Positions 17,069-27,824 of a stretch of DNA of 37,801 nucleotides are shown here, in pieces. How positions within the stretch are numbered: position 1 is the stretch's first letter; every line of letters starts with the position of its first letter. Under the pieces are notes generated by a model that saw only the letters and a program-made list of their open reading frames with translations, did no database searches and was not told the origin of the DNA. The DNA is from an uncultured Bacteroidota bacterium (GTDB taxonomy: Bacteria; Bacteroidota; Bacteroidia; Flavobacteriales; Flavobacteriaceae): contig CACAZM010000017.1 in NCBI GenBank assembly GCA_902536935.1, forward strand, positions 1 to 37,801, read 5' to 3'. The position numbers and the translations under genes were made by a program.

Positions 17069-18874
17069 ATGGAAAATATCCGAAATATTGCGATTATTGC
17101 ACACGTAGACCATGGTAAAACGACTTTAGTTGATAAAATTCTTCACCACTGCCAACTTTTTCGTAAAAATGAATCCAAAGGAGAGCTAATCCTCGATAAC
17201 AACGACTTAGAACGTGAACGCGGTATTACGATTCTATCAAAAAACGTTTCTGTTCTTTATAAGGGCAATAAAATCAATATTATTGACACGCCTGGTCACG
17301 CCGACTTTGGTGGTGAAGTTGAGCGTGTACTCAACATGGCTGATGGCGTTTTGTTGTTGGTTGATGCCTTTGAGGGACCCATGCCTCAAACTCGCTTTGT
17401 TTTGCAAAAAGCAATTGATTTAAAGTTAAAGCCCATAGTCGTTATTAATAAAGTCGATAAAGAAAACTGCACTCCTGAAGAGGTATATGAAGCGGTTTTT
17501 GACTTGATGTTTGAGATCGGTGCAGAAGAATGGCAGCTTAATTTTCCAGTCTTATACGGATCAGCAAAACACAACTGGATGTCGGAGGATTATCAAGTTC
17601 AAAAAGATTCGGTCGAACCCTTACTGGATGCAGTCATCAAACACATCCCTTCCCCAAAAGTAGAAGAGGGAACTAAACAAATGCTGATTACCTCATTGGA
17701 TTATTCTTCATTTACGGGTCGAATTGCTATTGGTCGTTTAAACCGGGGTGTGCTAAAATCATCTGATACAGTATCATTAGTTAAAAGGGATGGTTCAATC
17801 GTGAAGTCCAAAATCAAAGAATTACTTGTCTTTGACGGCCTTGGAAGAAAAAAGGTAGAAGAAGTGGTTGCGGGTGACTTGTGTGCGATTGTCGGTTTAG
17901 ATGATTTTGAAATCGGTGATACTGTTGCAGATATCGAATCTCCAGAGGGGCTGCCAACCATTGCGATTGATGAGCCTACGATGAGTATGTTGTTAACCAT
18001 CAATGATTCACCCTTTTTTGGAATGGAAGGAAAATTTGTAACGTCTCGTCATATCAAAGACCGCTTGGAGAGAGAACTAGAACGGAACCTTGCCATGAGA
18101 TTGGAAGAAACCGATACAGCTGACAAGTTTATCGTATATGGACGTGGGGTTTTGCATTTGTCCGTGCTGATCGAAACCATGCGGAGAGAGGGGTATGAAC
18201 TTCAAATCGGGCAGCCACAAGTCATTATTAAAGAGATTGATGGAAAAAAGTGTGAACCAGTAGAAGAACTTACCATTGACTTGCCAGAGGAAGTTTCAGG
18301 AAAAGCAGTTGAAATGGTTACCACACGAAAGGGAGAGATCGTAGCGATGGAGTCAAAGGGAGGACGAATGATTTGCTCATTCAAGATCCCATCACGTGGA
18401 ATTATTGGCCTGCGAAACCAACTCCTCACAGCGACAGCAGGGGAGGCCATTATGAATCACCGATTTACTGCATTCGAACCATACAAAGGGGAGATTCAAG
18501 GTCGAATCAATGGCTCTTTAATTTCGATGGAGAAGGGAACAGCCATCCCTTATTCCTTGGACAAATTGCAGGACCGTGGTAAATTTTTCATCCACCCTGG
18601 GGAGGAAATTTATACGGGACAAGTTATTGGTGAAAATTCGCGAGCGGATGACTTGGTTGTGAATGTAACAAAGACCAAAAAATTATCCAATGTGCGTGCT
18701 GCGGGCTCTGATGATAAGGTCAAGCTCGCACCTCCGATTCAGTTTAGCTTAGAAGAGGCATTGGAGTATATTCAAAAAGATGAGTATGTGGAGGTAACTC
18801 CAAACTCCCAACGATTGCGAAAAATCTACCTTGACGAAAACGAGCGCAAACGACAGGAAAAACAATTTGGGTAA
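17069..18874 (+). CDS. typA: Ribosome-associated GTPase TypA/BipA
   Basis: Translational GTPase of the EF-G class that binds 70S ribosomes and helps 50S assembly and growth under stress, especially cold. 601 residues, normal. G1 AHVDHGKTT at residues 11-19, G3 DTPGHADFG near 72, G4 NKVD near 126. The C-terminal half has the EF-G-like domains and the BipA-specific tail. Ends with the basic, Gln- and Lys-rich ERKRQEKQFG. A promoter-like -7 element lies just upstream. The next gene starts 34 bp later with no terminator, so the two surface-polysaccharide genes may be transcribed from the typA promoter. Confidence 0.96.
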   Translation: MENIRNIAIIAHVDHGKTTLVDKILHHCQLFRKNESKGELILDNNDLERERGITILSKNVSVLYKGNKINIIDTPGHADFGGEVERVLNMADGVLLLVDAFEGPMPQTRFVLQKAIDLKLKPIVVINKVDKENCTPEEVYEAVFDLMFEIGAEEWQLNFPVLYGSAKHNWMSEDYQVQKDSVEPLLDAVIKHIPSPKVEEGTKQMLITSLDYSSFTGRIAIGRLNRGVLKSSDTVSLVKRDGSIVKSKIKELLVFDGLGRKKVEEVVAGDLCAIVGLDDFEIGDTVADIESPEGLPTIAIDEPTMSMLLTINDSPFFGMEGKFVTSRHIKDRLERELERNLAMRLEETDTADKFIVYGRGVLHLSVLIETMRREGYELQIGQPQVIIKEIDGKKCEPVEELTIDLPEEVSGKAVEMVTTRKGEIVAMESKGGRMICSFKIPSRGIIGLRNQLLTATAGEAIMNHRFTAFEPYKGEIQGRINGSLISMEKGTAIPYSLDKLQDRGKFFIHPGEEIYTGQVIGENSRADDLVVNVTKTKKLSNVRAAGSDDKVKLAPPIQFSLEEALEYIQKDEYVEVTPNSQRLRKIYLDENERKRQEKQFG

Positions 18875-18908
18875 TTTATTGAGTAATTTTACGTTTTCTG
18901 TTCAGTGC

Positions 18909-19883
18909 ATGAAAGGATTTAATGTTGAGCGATATACGGATTCCCTCAGAGATGTTTGGGATGATTTTGTAAAAAGATCCAAAAATGGAACTTTTATGCT
19001 CACGCGTAAATTTATCGGTTATCATGGCGACCGTTTTAAAGATGCCTCACTTTTGGTTTATAAGAACGAAAAGCTCATAGCCGTTTTTCCGGCCAACAGT
19101 AGTGAACAAACAATTTATTCCCATCAAGGTTTGAGTTATGGAGGATTGGTGTTGCCAAAACAAATAAAGCTCAGTGATGCTTTGGCTGCTTTTGCAGAGC
19201 TATTAAAATACTACGATCACAATGGATTCTTGAATCTTATCATCAAGCAAACGCCAGCTCTTTACCACCTGCTGCCATCCGAAGAAGTTCAGTATGCTTT
19301 GTTTGTCACCCAAGCGGAACTATATCGCAGAGATGCTTCGATTTGTTTACGGCCATCTTCCTTTAAACCCAATGAAAATCGAAAGCGAAAAATTAAATCG
19401 GCCAATTCACACGATTTCCAAATTCGTGAAACTGACAATATGGAACCGTTTTGGAATGAAGTGCTAATTCCCAATTTGCAGATTAGCCATGGGGGTACAC
19501 CCGTCCATTCTCTACACGAAATTCAATTCTTAAAAGAAACATTTCCAGAACATATCAAACAATACGATATTTATAAAGGAGATAAAATTCTAGGCGGAAC
19601 AACCTTATTTAATTCCCGAAAAACATCTTTGGCACAGTATATTTCTGCAACTCCTTATGGAAAATCTACGGATGCACTTTCTGCACTATTCGCTCACATT
19701 ATTCAACAGAAAAGTAGCGCATTTGATTATTTTAGTTTTGGTCACTCCAATGAGGACAATGGTCGAGTGCTTAATCACACATTGAGTTATTGGAAAGAGA
19801 GTTTTGGAGGAAGCACCTTGACCCATGATTTTTATAAGGTCAACATTTCAAACTACTCCATCCTCGAAAAGCTGATCAACTGA
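18909..19883 (+). CDS. FemAB/GNAT-like acyltransferase-fold protein
   Basis: 324 residues from ATG 18909. The opening MKGFNVERYTDSLRDVWDDF and the later LTRKFIGYHGDRFKDASLLVYKNEKLIAVFPAN resemble proteins annotated in flavobacteria as GNAT-family acetyltransferases near O-antigen flippases. The second half has a second acyltransferase-like core, LGGTTLFNSRKTSLAQYISATP, as in the double-GNAT fold of FemABX. Substrate unknown; addition of an acyl or aminoacyl group to a surface sugar is a reasonable inference from the neighbour. The longest ORF would start at a TTG at 18831 inside typA, which I reject. Its TGA stop overlaps the ATG of the flippase gene by one base, a sign of translational coupling. 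Confidence 0.7.
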   Translation: MKGFNVERYTDSLRDVWDDFVKRSKNGTFMLTRKFIGYHGDRFKDASLLVYKNEKLIAVFPANSSEQTIYSHQGLSYGGLVLPKQIKLSDALAAFAELLKYYDHNGFLNLIIKQTPALYHLLPSEEVQYALFVTQAELYRRDASICLRPSSFKPNENRKRKIKSANSHDFQIRETDNMEPFWNEVLIPNLQISHGGTPVHSLHEIQFLKETFPEHIKQYDIYKGDKILGGTTLFNSRKTSLAQYISATPYGKSTDALSALFAHIIQQKSSAFDYFSFGHSNEDNGRVLNHTLSYWKESFGGSTLTHDFYKVNISNYSILEKLIN

Positions 19884-21154
19884 TGATTTCAAAAGGAACG
19901 TTTTACACAGTTCTAAACGGGATTGCGCAGTTTGTCAAAGCCATTTCTTCACTTATTATCAACAAAGTAATTGTTGTGTTTTTAGGCTCTCCTGCTTTGT
20001 TGTTTGTAGGTAATTTAAAAAGTGTATTCACGATTCTACAGCAGATCAGTGGGGCAGGGGTATACGAAGGTGCTGTGAAGTACCTCTCTGGAGAATATAA
20101 AGACCGTTATACGTTTATTTTACAGGCATGCTTATCAATTATGCTCCTTGGATTTTTTATATCCATTGCTCTTTATTTTGTTACATACTATAAAATCTTG
20201 GACCTTTTACAGCTGGGTGAAAACGATCGTGAACTTATTCCTTGGCTTACAGGGGGAATTGTGTTGAGTTTGCTCTGTTTTGTTATTCATACCCTGATGC
20301 AATCCTTTTTTCATGGCTTGAAATCGTATAAAATCATCGTGCAATCAACTTTGATCTCTGCTCTATTGACTTTGGGAGTCTCTACCGCTTTGATTTATTA
20401 TGCAAACAAGCTCGGACTGGTTTTGAGCGTGTTTGTTCCAAGTGTGATCTTGCTTTTGACCTATTGTTTTCATTTTCGTAAATCATGGCATTTTGGTAAG
20501 ATGCTTTTCGATAAACCTTTTCGCCTGTTTGTATTTAAGCCTGTACTGTCTTTTACAGCAATGTCAGCAGTTGCTGCAATTGTGTTTCCCTCTGTACTCA
20601 TCACAATTCGAACTTTGCTTGTTGAACATTCGGGGGTTGAACTTGCTTCCTACTGGGAAGGGTATAGTCGATTATCTCTGTTTATGAGCGGTTTGGCAAT
20701 TTCATCAATATCCTTGTATTACCTGCCAAAACTCGTTGAAGCCAATACAGGACAGGAAATGTTGAAAGTTGTTCTTTGGGGTGTCAAATTTTTATTTACT
20801 GTAGCATTTCCTGCGATGCTGTTAATCTTTTTGTTTGGCAGTGATGTCATATCATTGTTATACACGACAAATTTTTTGGAAGCTATTTTTCTGCTGAAAT
20901 GGGAGTTGTTGGGGACCTTTTTAAAACTGCTTTCGTTTACCGTTTCATTTATTATGATCGCAAAAAAACTAACTGTCGTGTTTGTGTTGTCAGAACTTAT
21001 TTCTGGTCTTTTATTTTTAGGGTTTAGTATGATGTTCATCAATCTCTATGGGTTTGGTGGCGCATCAATTGCCTATGCAGTAACTTATCTCTTGTATTTG
21101 TTGTGGGCGTCGATTTACTTTGGAAACCGCTTTAAATTTTTCGAAAAAGGGTAA
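19883..21154 (+). CDS. Wzx-type O-antigen / lipid-linked oligosaccharide flippase
   Basis: 423 residues with about 10-12 predicted membrane helices over the whole length, few charged loops, and the MOP-superfamily pattern of polysaccharide translocases (for example the opening TFYTVLNGIAQFVKAISSLIINKV read in parts). Such proteins move undecaprenyl-linked sugar units across the inner membrane. It resembles the WzxE branch used for O-antigen or enterobacterial common antigen, but the cognate polymerase and most glycosyltransferases are not in the window. Coupled to the preceding FemAB-like gene through a TGATG overlap. The 3' end overlaps the 3' end of the convergent glycosyltransferase by 23 bp. 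Confidence 0.85.
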   Translation: MISKGTFYTVLNGIAQFVKAISSLIINKVIVVFLGSPALLFVGNLKSVFTILQQISGAGVYEGAVKYLSGEYKDRYTFILQACLSIMLLGFFISIALYFVTYYKILDLLQLGENDRELIPWLTGGIVLSLLCFVIHTLMQSFFHGLKSYKIIVQSTLISALLTLGVSTALIYYANKLGLVLSVFVPSVILLLTYCFHFRKSWHFGKMLFDKPFRLFVFKPVLSFTAMSAVAAIVFPSVLITIRTLLVEHSGVELASYWEGYSRLSLFMSGLAISSISLYYLPKLVEANTGQEMLKVVLWGVKFLFTVAFPAMLLIFLFGSDVISLLYTTNFLEAIFLLKWELLGTFLKLLSFTVSFIMIAKKLTVVFVLSELISGLLFLGFSMMFINLYGFGGASIAYAVTYLLYLLWASIYFGNRFKFFEKG

Positions 21155-22040
21155 AAAATATTCGTGCAAGATGACTCTGACTAGATAAGAAATACACAAA
21201 ATTACGAAGAATAGGTTGTCGTAAGGGTTTATAATATTGGCGCCCAGATTTTTTGTCACTGATTATGCTTGCGTTGTGAAGCATGTAGTTATCATGAATT
21301 TGATGAATTTTTGTCACCTCTGCTTTGGAGTAGTTGTATTTTTCAGCAAAATATAATTTAGCTCTCAAATAAGAATCCGCTTGGTGAGAGTGTGAATCCC
21401 TGTGTTTGCGATATACGCTTAATACTTTTGGGATCAGCCCAAAGTCAGAATTCATCATTAAATCTGTCAAAATTGGGTAATCTTCAAAATCGATTTGTTG
21501 TTTTCTATATTCATCAAAATTCACATATTTTTTTATTGAAGATTTTCTGTAACAACACCCCATAAAGCTCGTACCGTAAACTTTGTGTCTTGCTATATAT
21601 GCGACTTTACTGGACTTTAGGACGCTTTTGTTAATAAATGATTTGATTTTTCCAGATCGTTCGTAATAACAATCAAACCCACTATCGACAAAACTATAGT
21701 TTGGATTTTGGTCCAGTTCATCCACCAAAGTTTGAAGTGCATAGGGGTCTGACAACCAATCGTCGCCAGCAATATCAAAGATGTATTTACTGTTACATCT
21801 TTGTAGCGTGTCAATAAAATTATTTAACACCCCCAAATTACTGTCATGAACTTTTAATTTTATTTTATCATGTATTTTTGTGTAAGAATTGATGATTTTA
21901 ACTGTTTTATCTGTAGATGCGTCGTCACCAATTACGATTTCATACGAAAAGTTGGTTTGTTGCTCAATTATTGAACTTAGACACTTTGAAATAAACGCCT
22001 CTGAGTTATATGTTAAAATATGAACCGAAAGTTTAATCAT
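21132..22040 (-). CDS. Family 2 glycosyltransferase
   Basis: 302 residues from ATG 22040. The N-terminus IKLSVHILTYNSEAFISKCL and the GDDASTDKTVKI segment are the nucleotide-sugar binding part of GT2 enzymes, and IAGDDWLSDP supplies the metal-binding acidic cluster of the GT-A fold. It should add a sugar to a lipid-linked glycan or protein; donor and acceptor cannot be read. Start: the longer form begins with a TTG at 22058 and adds six residues; the ATG gives the standard start. Four hand-counted 60-base lines of this gene gave about 27% GC, clearly lower than typA or gyrB. The end overlaps the flippase gene tail to tail. Confidence 0.87.
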   Translation of the reverse strand: MIKLSVHILTYNSEAFISKCLSSIIEQQTNFSYEIVIGDDASTDKTVKIINSYTKIHDKIKLKVHDSNLGVLNNFIDTLQRCNSKYIFDIAGDDWLSDPYALQTLVDELDQNPNYSFVDSGFDCYYERSGKIKSFINKSVLKSSKVAYIARHKVYGTSFMGCCYRKSSIKKYVNFDEYRKQQIDFEDYPILTDLMMNSDFGLIPKVLSVYRKHRDSHSHQADSYLRAKLYFAEKYNYSKAEVTKIHQIHDNYMLHNASIISDKKSGRQYYKPLRQPILRNFVYFLSSQSHLARIFFTLFRKI

Positions 22041-22107
22041 AGTTCCAAAATTAGTCAATGTGTGGGTTATGTTTATAATTTATTAGAGCTTAATTGGTAC
22101 AATATAA

Positions 22108-23202
22108 TTGATTGAAAAAAAAAATATTTTGTTAGTGGGACCATCCTTAGGCAGGGGTGGTGCAGAAAGAGTGATGGCGGACATGTCAATTTTTCTTTCC
22201 AACATGGGATATGAGGTTACTTTGATAACCGCTTATGATGATGTTAATTATCATTATAGTGGAAAGCATATTTCACTTGGACTAGTAAAAGGATCACCTA
22301 TTCTTCCATTTCAAACCATTTTAGCCTTTTTGAGATGGAGTAAATTAATTAAGCGTTTATCTCCCCATACAATTATTGATTCAAGGGCAAGAAGAAGTCC
22401 AATACGTGAATTATTGACACACCTTTTTGTTTATAAAATAAAAGCCAAAAAGTTTTTTGTTTGCCATCGTTCTGATTTGGAAATCTATTTTCCTCGACCT
22501 AGAATCCTATTCAGACCTGTATATAAAAAATTAACTAAGGTTATTAGCGTTTCTAACGATATTGAAACCAAATTAAATTTATTGGGGTTAAATAACACAC
22601 AAACAATTTATAATGGTTTTGATTTCAATATTATCAATAGAGTCAAAAATAGCTATCATTCATTCAAAGATAAATACGTTTTATGTGTTGGACGAATGGA
22701 TGATTGTGTCAAGCAATTTGATCATGCATTAGAATGTTATGAAAACTCTATACTTCACAAAAAAAACATTCATCTCATTTTTTTAGGTCAAGGAAAAATA
22801 AAGCAAAGCTTAGAGACTTACGCTAGTACTCTAAATAGTTCAAAAAAAATACATTTTATGGGTTTTGTTACTAATCCATATGTATATTTCAAAAAAGCAG
22901 AATTTTTGATTATGACAAGTCAGTTAGAAGGCTTTCCCATGGTATTGATAGAGTCTTTGGCATGTGGCACTCCAGTTGTTTCTTATGATTGTCCCACAGG
23001 TCCAAGAGAGATTATCCAGCATGAAAAAAACGGATTACTCGTTAAAGTAAATGACAAACAAAAAATGACTAATGCAATGAATCGGATGGTTGAAGATATA
23101 GGTCTGTACAACAAACTTAATGCAAATGCTAAGAATTCAGTCGCCCATCTATCCATGGACAAAATTGCTGCAGAATGGCAATCCTTAATTGAAGAACTTT
23201 AA
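22108..23202 (+). CDS. Family 4 glycosyltransferase
   Basis: 364 residues. The N-terminus KKNILLVGPSLGRGGAERVM is the glycine-rich acceptor-side motif of GT-B enzymes. The second half has YVLCVGRMD, then EGFPMVLIE near residue 274, the EX7E motif of retaining GT4 enzymes, followed by SLACGTPVVSYDCPTGP. It resembles poly-sugar transferases of the PglH or GalNAc type, but the donor is not decidable. The start is a TTG: a TAA lies immediately upstream in frame, and the next ATG falls after the GGAER motif. GC is about 30% in four hand-counted lines. Stop overlaps the FtsE gene stop by 4 bp. Divergent from the GT2 gene. Confidence 0.88.
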   Translation: MIEKKNILLVGPSLGRGGAERVMADMSIFLSNMGYEVTLITAYDDVNYHYSGKHISLGLVKGSPILPFQTILAFLRWSKLIKRLSPHTIIDSRARRSPIRELLTHLFVYKIKAKKFFVCHRSDLEIYFPRPRILFRPVYKKLTKVISVSNDIETKLNLLGLNNTQTIYNGFDFNIINRVKNSYHSFKDKYVLCVGRMDDCVKQFDHALECYENSILHKKNIHLIFLGQGKIKQSLETYASTLNSSKKIHFMGFVTNPYVYFKKAEFLIMTSQLEGFPMVLIESLACGTPVVSYDCPTGPREIIQHEKNGLLVKVNDKQKMTNAMNRMVEDIGLYNKLNANAKNSVAHLSMDKIAAEWQSLIEEL

Positions 23203-23879
23203 TTTTTCTTTTTTACCTCAACCACTTGTTGATCCTCACACATCAAGGTTCTTTTGGGGAATTTTGATATTAACCCAAAATCATGCGTCGCCATCAAAAT
23301 CGTCGTTCCTTTTTGGTTGATTTCATGAAGGAGTTTCATCACTTCTTCGCTTGTAATTGGATCTAAATTTCCCGTTGGCTCATCGGCTAAGATGAGTTTT
23401 GGTTCGTTTAGCAAAGCGCGCGCAATCGCAATTCGTTGTTGCTCTCCACCCGAAAGTTCGTGTGGGAACAATTTGAGTTTGTCTTCAAGTCCCACAGCTT
23501 CCAATACCTTAGAAATACGTTCTATTCGTTTGTCAGCTGATTTCCAGCCAGTTGCACGTAAGACAAAGTCAAGATTTCGTTCGACGCTGCGGTCAGAAAG
23601 AAGTTGAAAGTCTTGGAAAACAACCCCAAGTTGTCTTCGCAAATCTGGAATATACCGCTCTCGCAGCTTTAGCAAATCAAAATTAACAACTTCTCCTTTT
23701 CCCTCTCGGAGCTTTACATCGCCATAAAGCGTTTTTAGTAAGCTACTTTTTCCAGTCCCTGTCCTACCGATCAGATAAACAAACGCTCCTGGATCAAGAG
23801 TAAAAGAAACATCATGCAAAACCACTTTTTTGTTTTGTGAGATCGTAGCGTTTTTAAACGAAATAATATGTTTGTTCAT
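23199..23879 (-). CDS. ftsE: FtsE-like ABC transporter ATPase
   Basis: 226 residues. Walker A is GRTGTGKSS (about residues 37-45), signature LSGGEQQRIAIARAL, Walker B LILADEPTGNLDP, and H-loop ATHD. This is the compact MacB/FtsE/LolD form. FtsE with the membrane protein FtsX drives septal cell-wall hydrolases. The identity as FtsE, rather than LolD or MacB-type, is from overall pattern. The partner FtsX is not encoded beside it, which is common in Bacteroidota. The neighbours are unrelated: a glycosyltransferase in convergent overlap and asnB in divergent orientation. Start ATG 23879. Confidence 0.85.
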   Translation of the reverse strand: MNKHIISFKNATISQNKKVVLHDVSFTLDPGAFVYLIGRTGTGKSSLLKTLYGDVKLREGKGEVVNFDLLKLRERYIPDLRRQLGVVFQDFQLLSDRSVERNLDFVLRATGWKSADKRIERISKVLEAVGLEDKLKLFPHELSGGEQQRIAIARALLNEPKLILADEPTGNLDPITSEEVMKLLHEINQKGTTILMATHDFGLISKFPKRTLMCEDQQVVEVKKKN

Positions 23880-24035
23880 GATTCGGCCTCTAAATTAATT
23901 ACTATCACACAAACAATCTTAATCTTTTTGACTTATTTTTGTTCTTAAATATATAAAATTTATATTAAAATTTATGATTTTATATAGAATATATATAAAA
24001 ATATAATTTTTAGTTTTAATTATATATATAAAATA

Positions 24036-24043
24036 TATCTTTG
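24036..24043 (+). promoter_or_regulatory. Candidate asnB -7 element
   Basis: TATCTTTG matches TAnnTTTG and ends 14 bp before the asnB ATG. It lies at the end of an extremely AT-rich tract (9 G or C in the 120 bases 23941-24060). A second match, TATTTTTG, lies at 23934-23941. Confidence 0.5.
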
Positions 24044-24057
24044 TTAAAAAATTTGAT

Positions 24058-25719
24058 ATGTGTGGTATTGTATGTGCATACAATGAAAAAATAGAAATCG
24101 ACGGTTTACGTTCTAAGCTCTTATTAATGTCAAAGCAGATTCGACACCGTGGTCCTGATTGGAGTGGTATTCATGTGAATAAACATGCAATATTGGCTCA
24201 CGAGCGGTTGGCCATTGTTGATCCTGCATCTGGGAAACAACCACTTTACAGTGCAAACAAGCAGCTTGTTTTAGCCGCAAATGGGGAGATTTACAACCAC
24301 AGAGAGTTACGTAAGCAAACGCCAAATTACTCATTTCAAACAGGCTCTGATTGCGAAGTTATACTTGCGTTATACAATGACAAAGGATTCAATTTTGTTG
24401 ATGAGCTTAACGGGATTTTTGCTTTTGTTCTTTTTGATGCTGAGCACAATACTTTTTTTGCTGCTCGTGACCACATGGGAATTATTCCGCTTTATATGGG
24501 TTGGGATGCCAACGGCACACTTTACTTTGCCTCTGAGCTTAAATCTCTTGAGGGTTATTGTACAAAAATCGAAGTCTTTCCTCCCGGACATTATTATGAT
24601 AGCACTGAAGGCAAACTAACAAAGTGGTATGATCGTGACTGGCGAAACTACGAGGCAGTTGAAAACAACAAAACTGATATTGGTGAGTTGCAGCAAGCAT
24701 TGAATGATGCAGTTCATAGACAACTGATGAGTGATGTTCCCTACGGAGTTCTCCTTTCAGGTGGTTTGGATTCATCAATTACTTCTGCATTAGCAAAAAA
24801 GTTTGCAAATAAACGAGTTGAATCAGACGATGAGAAGGATGCATGGTGGCCTCAATTACACTCTTTTTCAGTTGGTTTAGAAGGATCACCAGATTTGGCC
24901 GCGGCCCAAAAGGTAGCCAAACATATCCAAACGGTTCATCATGAGGTGACCTTTACCGTGCAAGAGGGGCTCGATGCGATACGAGATGTTATTTATCATT
25001 TGGAAACTTATGACATCACAACAGTACGTGCATCAACGCCCATGTACTTGTTGGCACGAGTCATCAAGTCGATGGGAATTAAGATGGTGCTTTCTGGCGA
25101 GGGTGCTGATGAGGTCTTTGGGGGCTATTTGTATTTTCACAAAGCTCCTGACGCTAAAGAATTTCATGACGAGACCGTTCGCAAACTCGATAAGCTATAT
25201 CAATATGATTGTTTGCGCGCTAATAAATCTTTAGCAGCTTGGGGAATTGAGGGTCGTGTTCCATTTTTAGACAAAGAGTTTATGGATGTAGCGATGCGAA
25301 TCAATCCAAAAGATAAAATGATTACAGCCGAACGCATGGAGAAATGGGTACTTCGAAAAGCTTTCGAACAATATTTGCCAGATAGCGTTGCTTGGCGGCA
25401 AAAAGAACAATTCAGCGATGGGGTAGGGTACAACTGGATTGACAGCTTAAAAGAAGTCGTTGAGACAGAAGTGAGCGAAACCGATATGGAAGTTGTGCAT
25501 CACCGTTTTCCAACGCAACCCCCAAGAACAAAAGAAGAATATTATTATCGATCAATTTTTGAAGAGCATTTCCCATCCGACACTGCGGCTTTGACCGTTC
25601 CCTCTGTACCATCGGTTGCTTGTAGCACGCCAACAGCCCTAGCTTGGGACGCCTCTTTTCAAAATATGAATGAGCCCTCCGGACGCGCAATCGGAGCGGT
25701 TCACAATGATGCATATTAG
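24058..25719 (+). CDS. asnB: Asparagine synthase B (glutamine-hydrolysing)
   Basis: Makes asparagine from aspartate, ATP and glutamine. 553 residues, like E. coli AsnB. Cys2 in MCGIVCAYN is the glutaminase nucleophile after Met removal. RHRGPDWSG and NGEIYNHRELR belong to the class II glutaminase domain (about 1-200). LLSGGLDSS near residue 233 is the ATP-pyrophosphatase P-loop of the synthetase domain, followed by LSGEGADEVFGGYLYFHKAP. The C-terminal tail ending in AIGAVHNDAY is typical of the bacterial AsnB subfamily. It sits alone between a divergent ftsE and gyrB, with a promoter-like element at each side. Confidence 0.96.
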   Translation: MCGIVCAYNEKIEIDGLRSKLLLMSKQIRHRGPDWSGIHVNKHAILAHERLAIVDPASGKQPLYSANKQLVLAANGEIYNHRELRKQTPNYSFQTGSDCEVILALYNDKGFNFVDELNGIFAFVLFDAEHNTFFAARDHMGIIPLYMGWDANGTLYFASELKSLEGYCTKIEVFPPGHYYDSTEGKLTKWYDRDWRNYEAVENNKTDIGELQQALNDAVHRQLMSDVPYGVLLSGGLDSSITSALAKKFANKRVESDDEKDAWWPQLHSFSVGLEGSPDLAAAQKVAKHIQTVHHEVTFTVQEGLDAIRDVIYHLETYDITTVRASTPMYLLARVIKSMGIKMVLSGEGADEVFGGYLYFHKAPDAKEFHDETVRKLDKLYQYDCLRANKSLAAWGIEGRVPFLDKEFMDVAMRINPKDKMITAERMEKWVLRKAFEQYLPDSVAWRQKEQFSDGVGYNWIDSLKEVVETEVSETDMEVVHHRFPTQPPRTKEEYYYRSIFEEHFPSDTAALTVPSVPSVACSTPTALAWDASFQNMNEPSGRAIGAVHNDAY

Positions 25720-25779
25720 TCCTTTTTTTTCGACATATTTTTGTTAATAACTTGACGTTTTTAGAGGTCGCTTAATCGG

Positions 25780-25808
25780 TTAATTTTCCTCAATAAAAAG
25801 TATCTTTG
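25780..25808 (+). promoter_or_regulatory. Candidate gyrB promoter
   Basis: TTA (25780-25782, one base off TTG) followed after 18 bp by TATCTTTG (25801-25808), a full match to the -7 consensus. The predicted leader is about 30 bases before ATG 25847. Confidence 0.55.
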
Positions 25809-25828
25809 ATAGATTGTGATTTAGTTAA

Positions 25829-27781
<1,953 letters not shown>

Positions 27782-27824
27782 ACAAATAACAAAGGCATAG
27801 TAGTAACTCTTATATTAAAAAAAA

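Noticed and set aside
18831-18908. TTG start of the FemAB-like gene inside typA
   Set aside because: The extension is polar, unrelated to the family opening, and simply reads the typA tail in another frame; ATG 18909 fits better.
21137-21148. TTTTTCGAAAAA palindrome near the flippase and GT2 ends
   Set aside because: It has no loop and lies within both coding ends, so it is not a credible bidirectional terminator.
24281-24619. Plus-strand ORF of 112 codons inside asnB
   Set aside because: It is a shifted frame within the conserved glutaminase domain of asnB.
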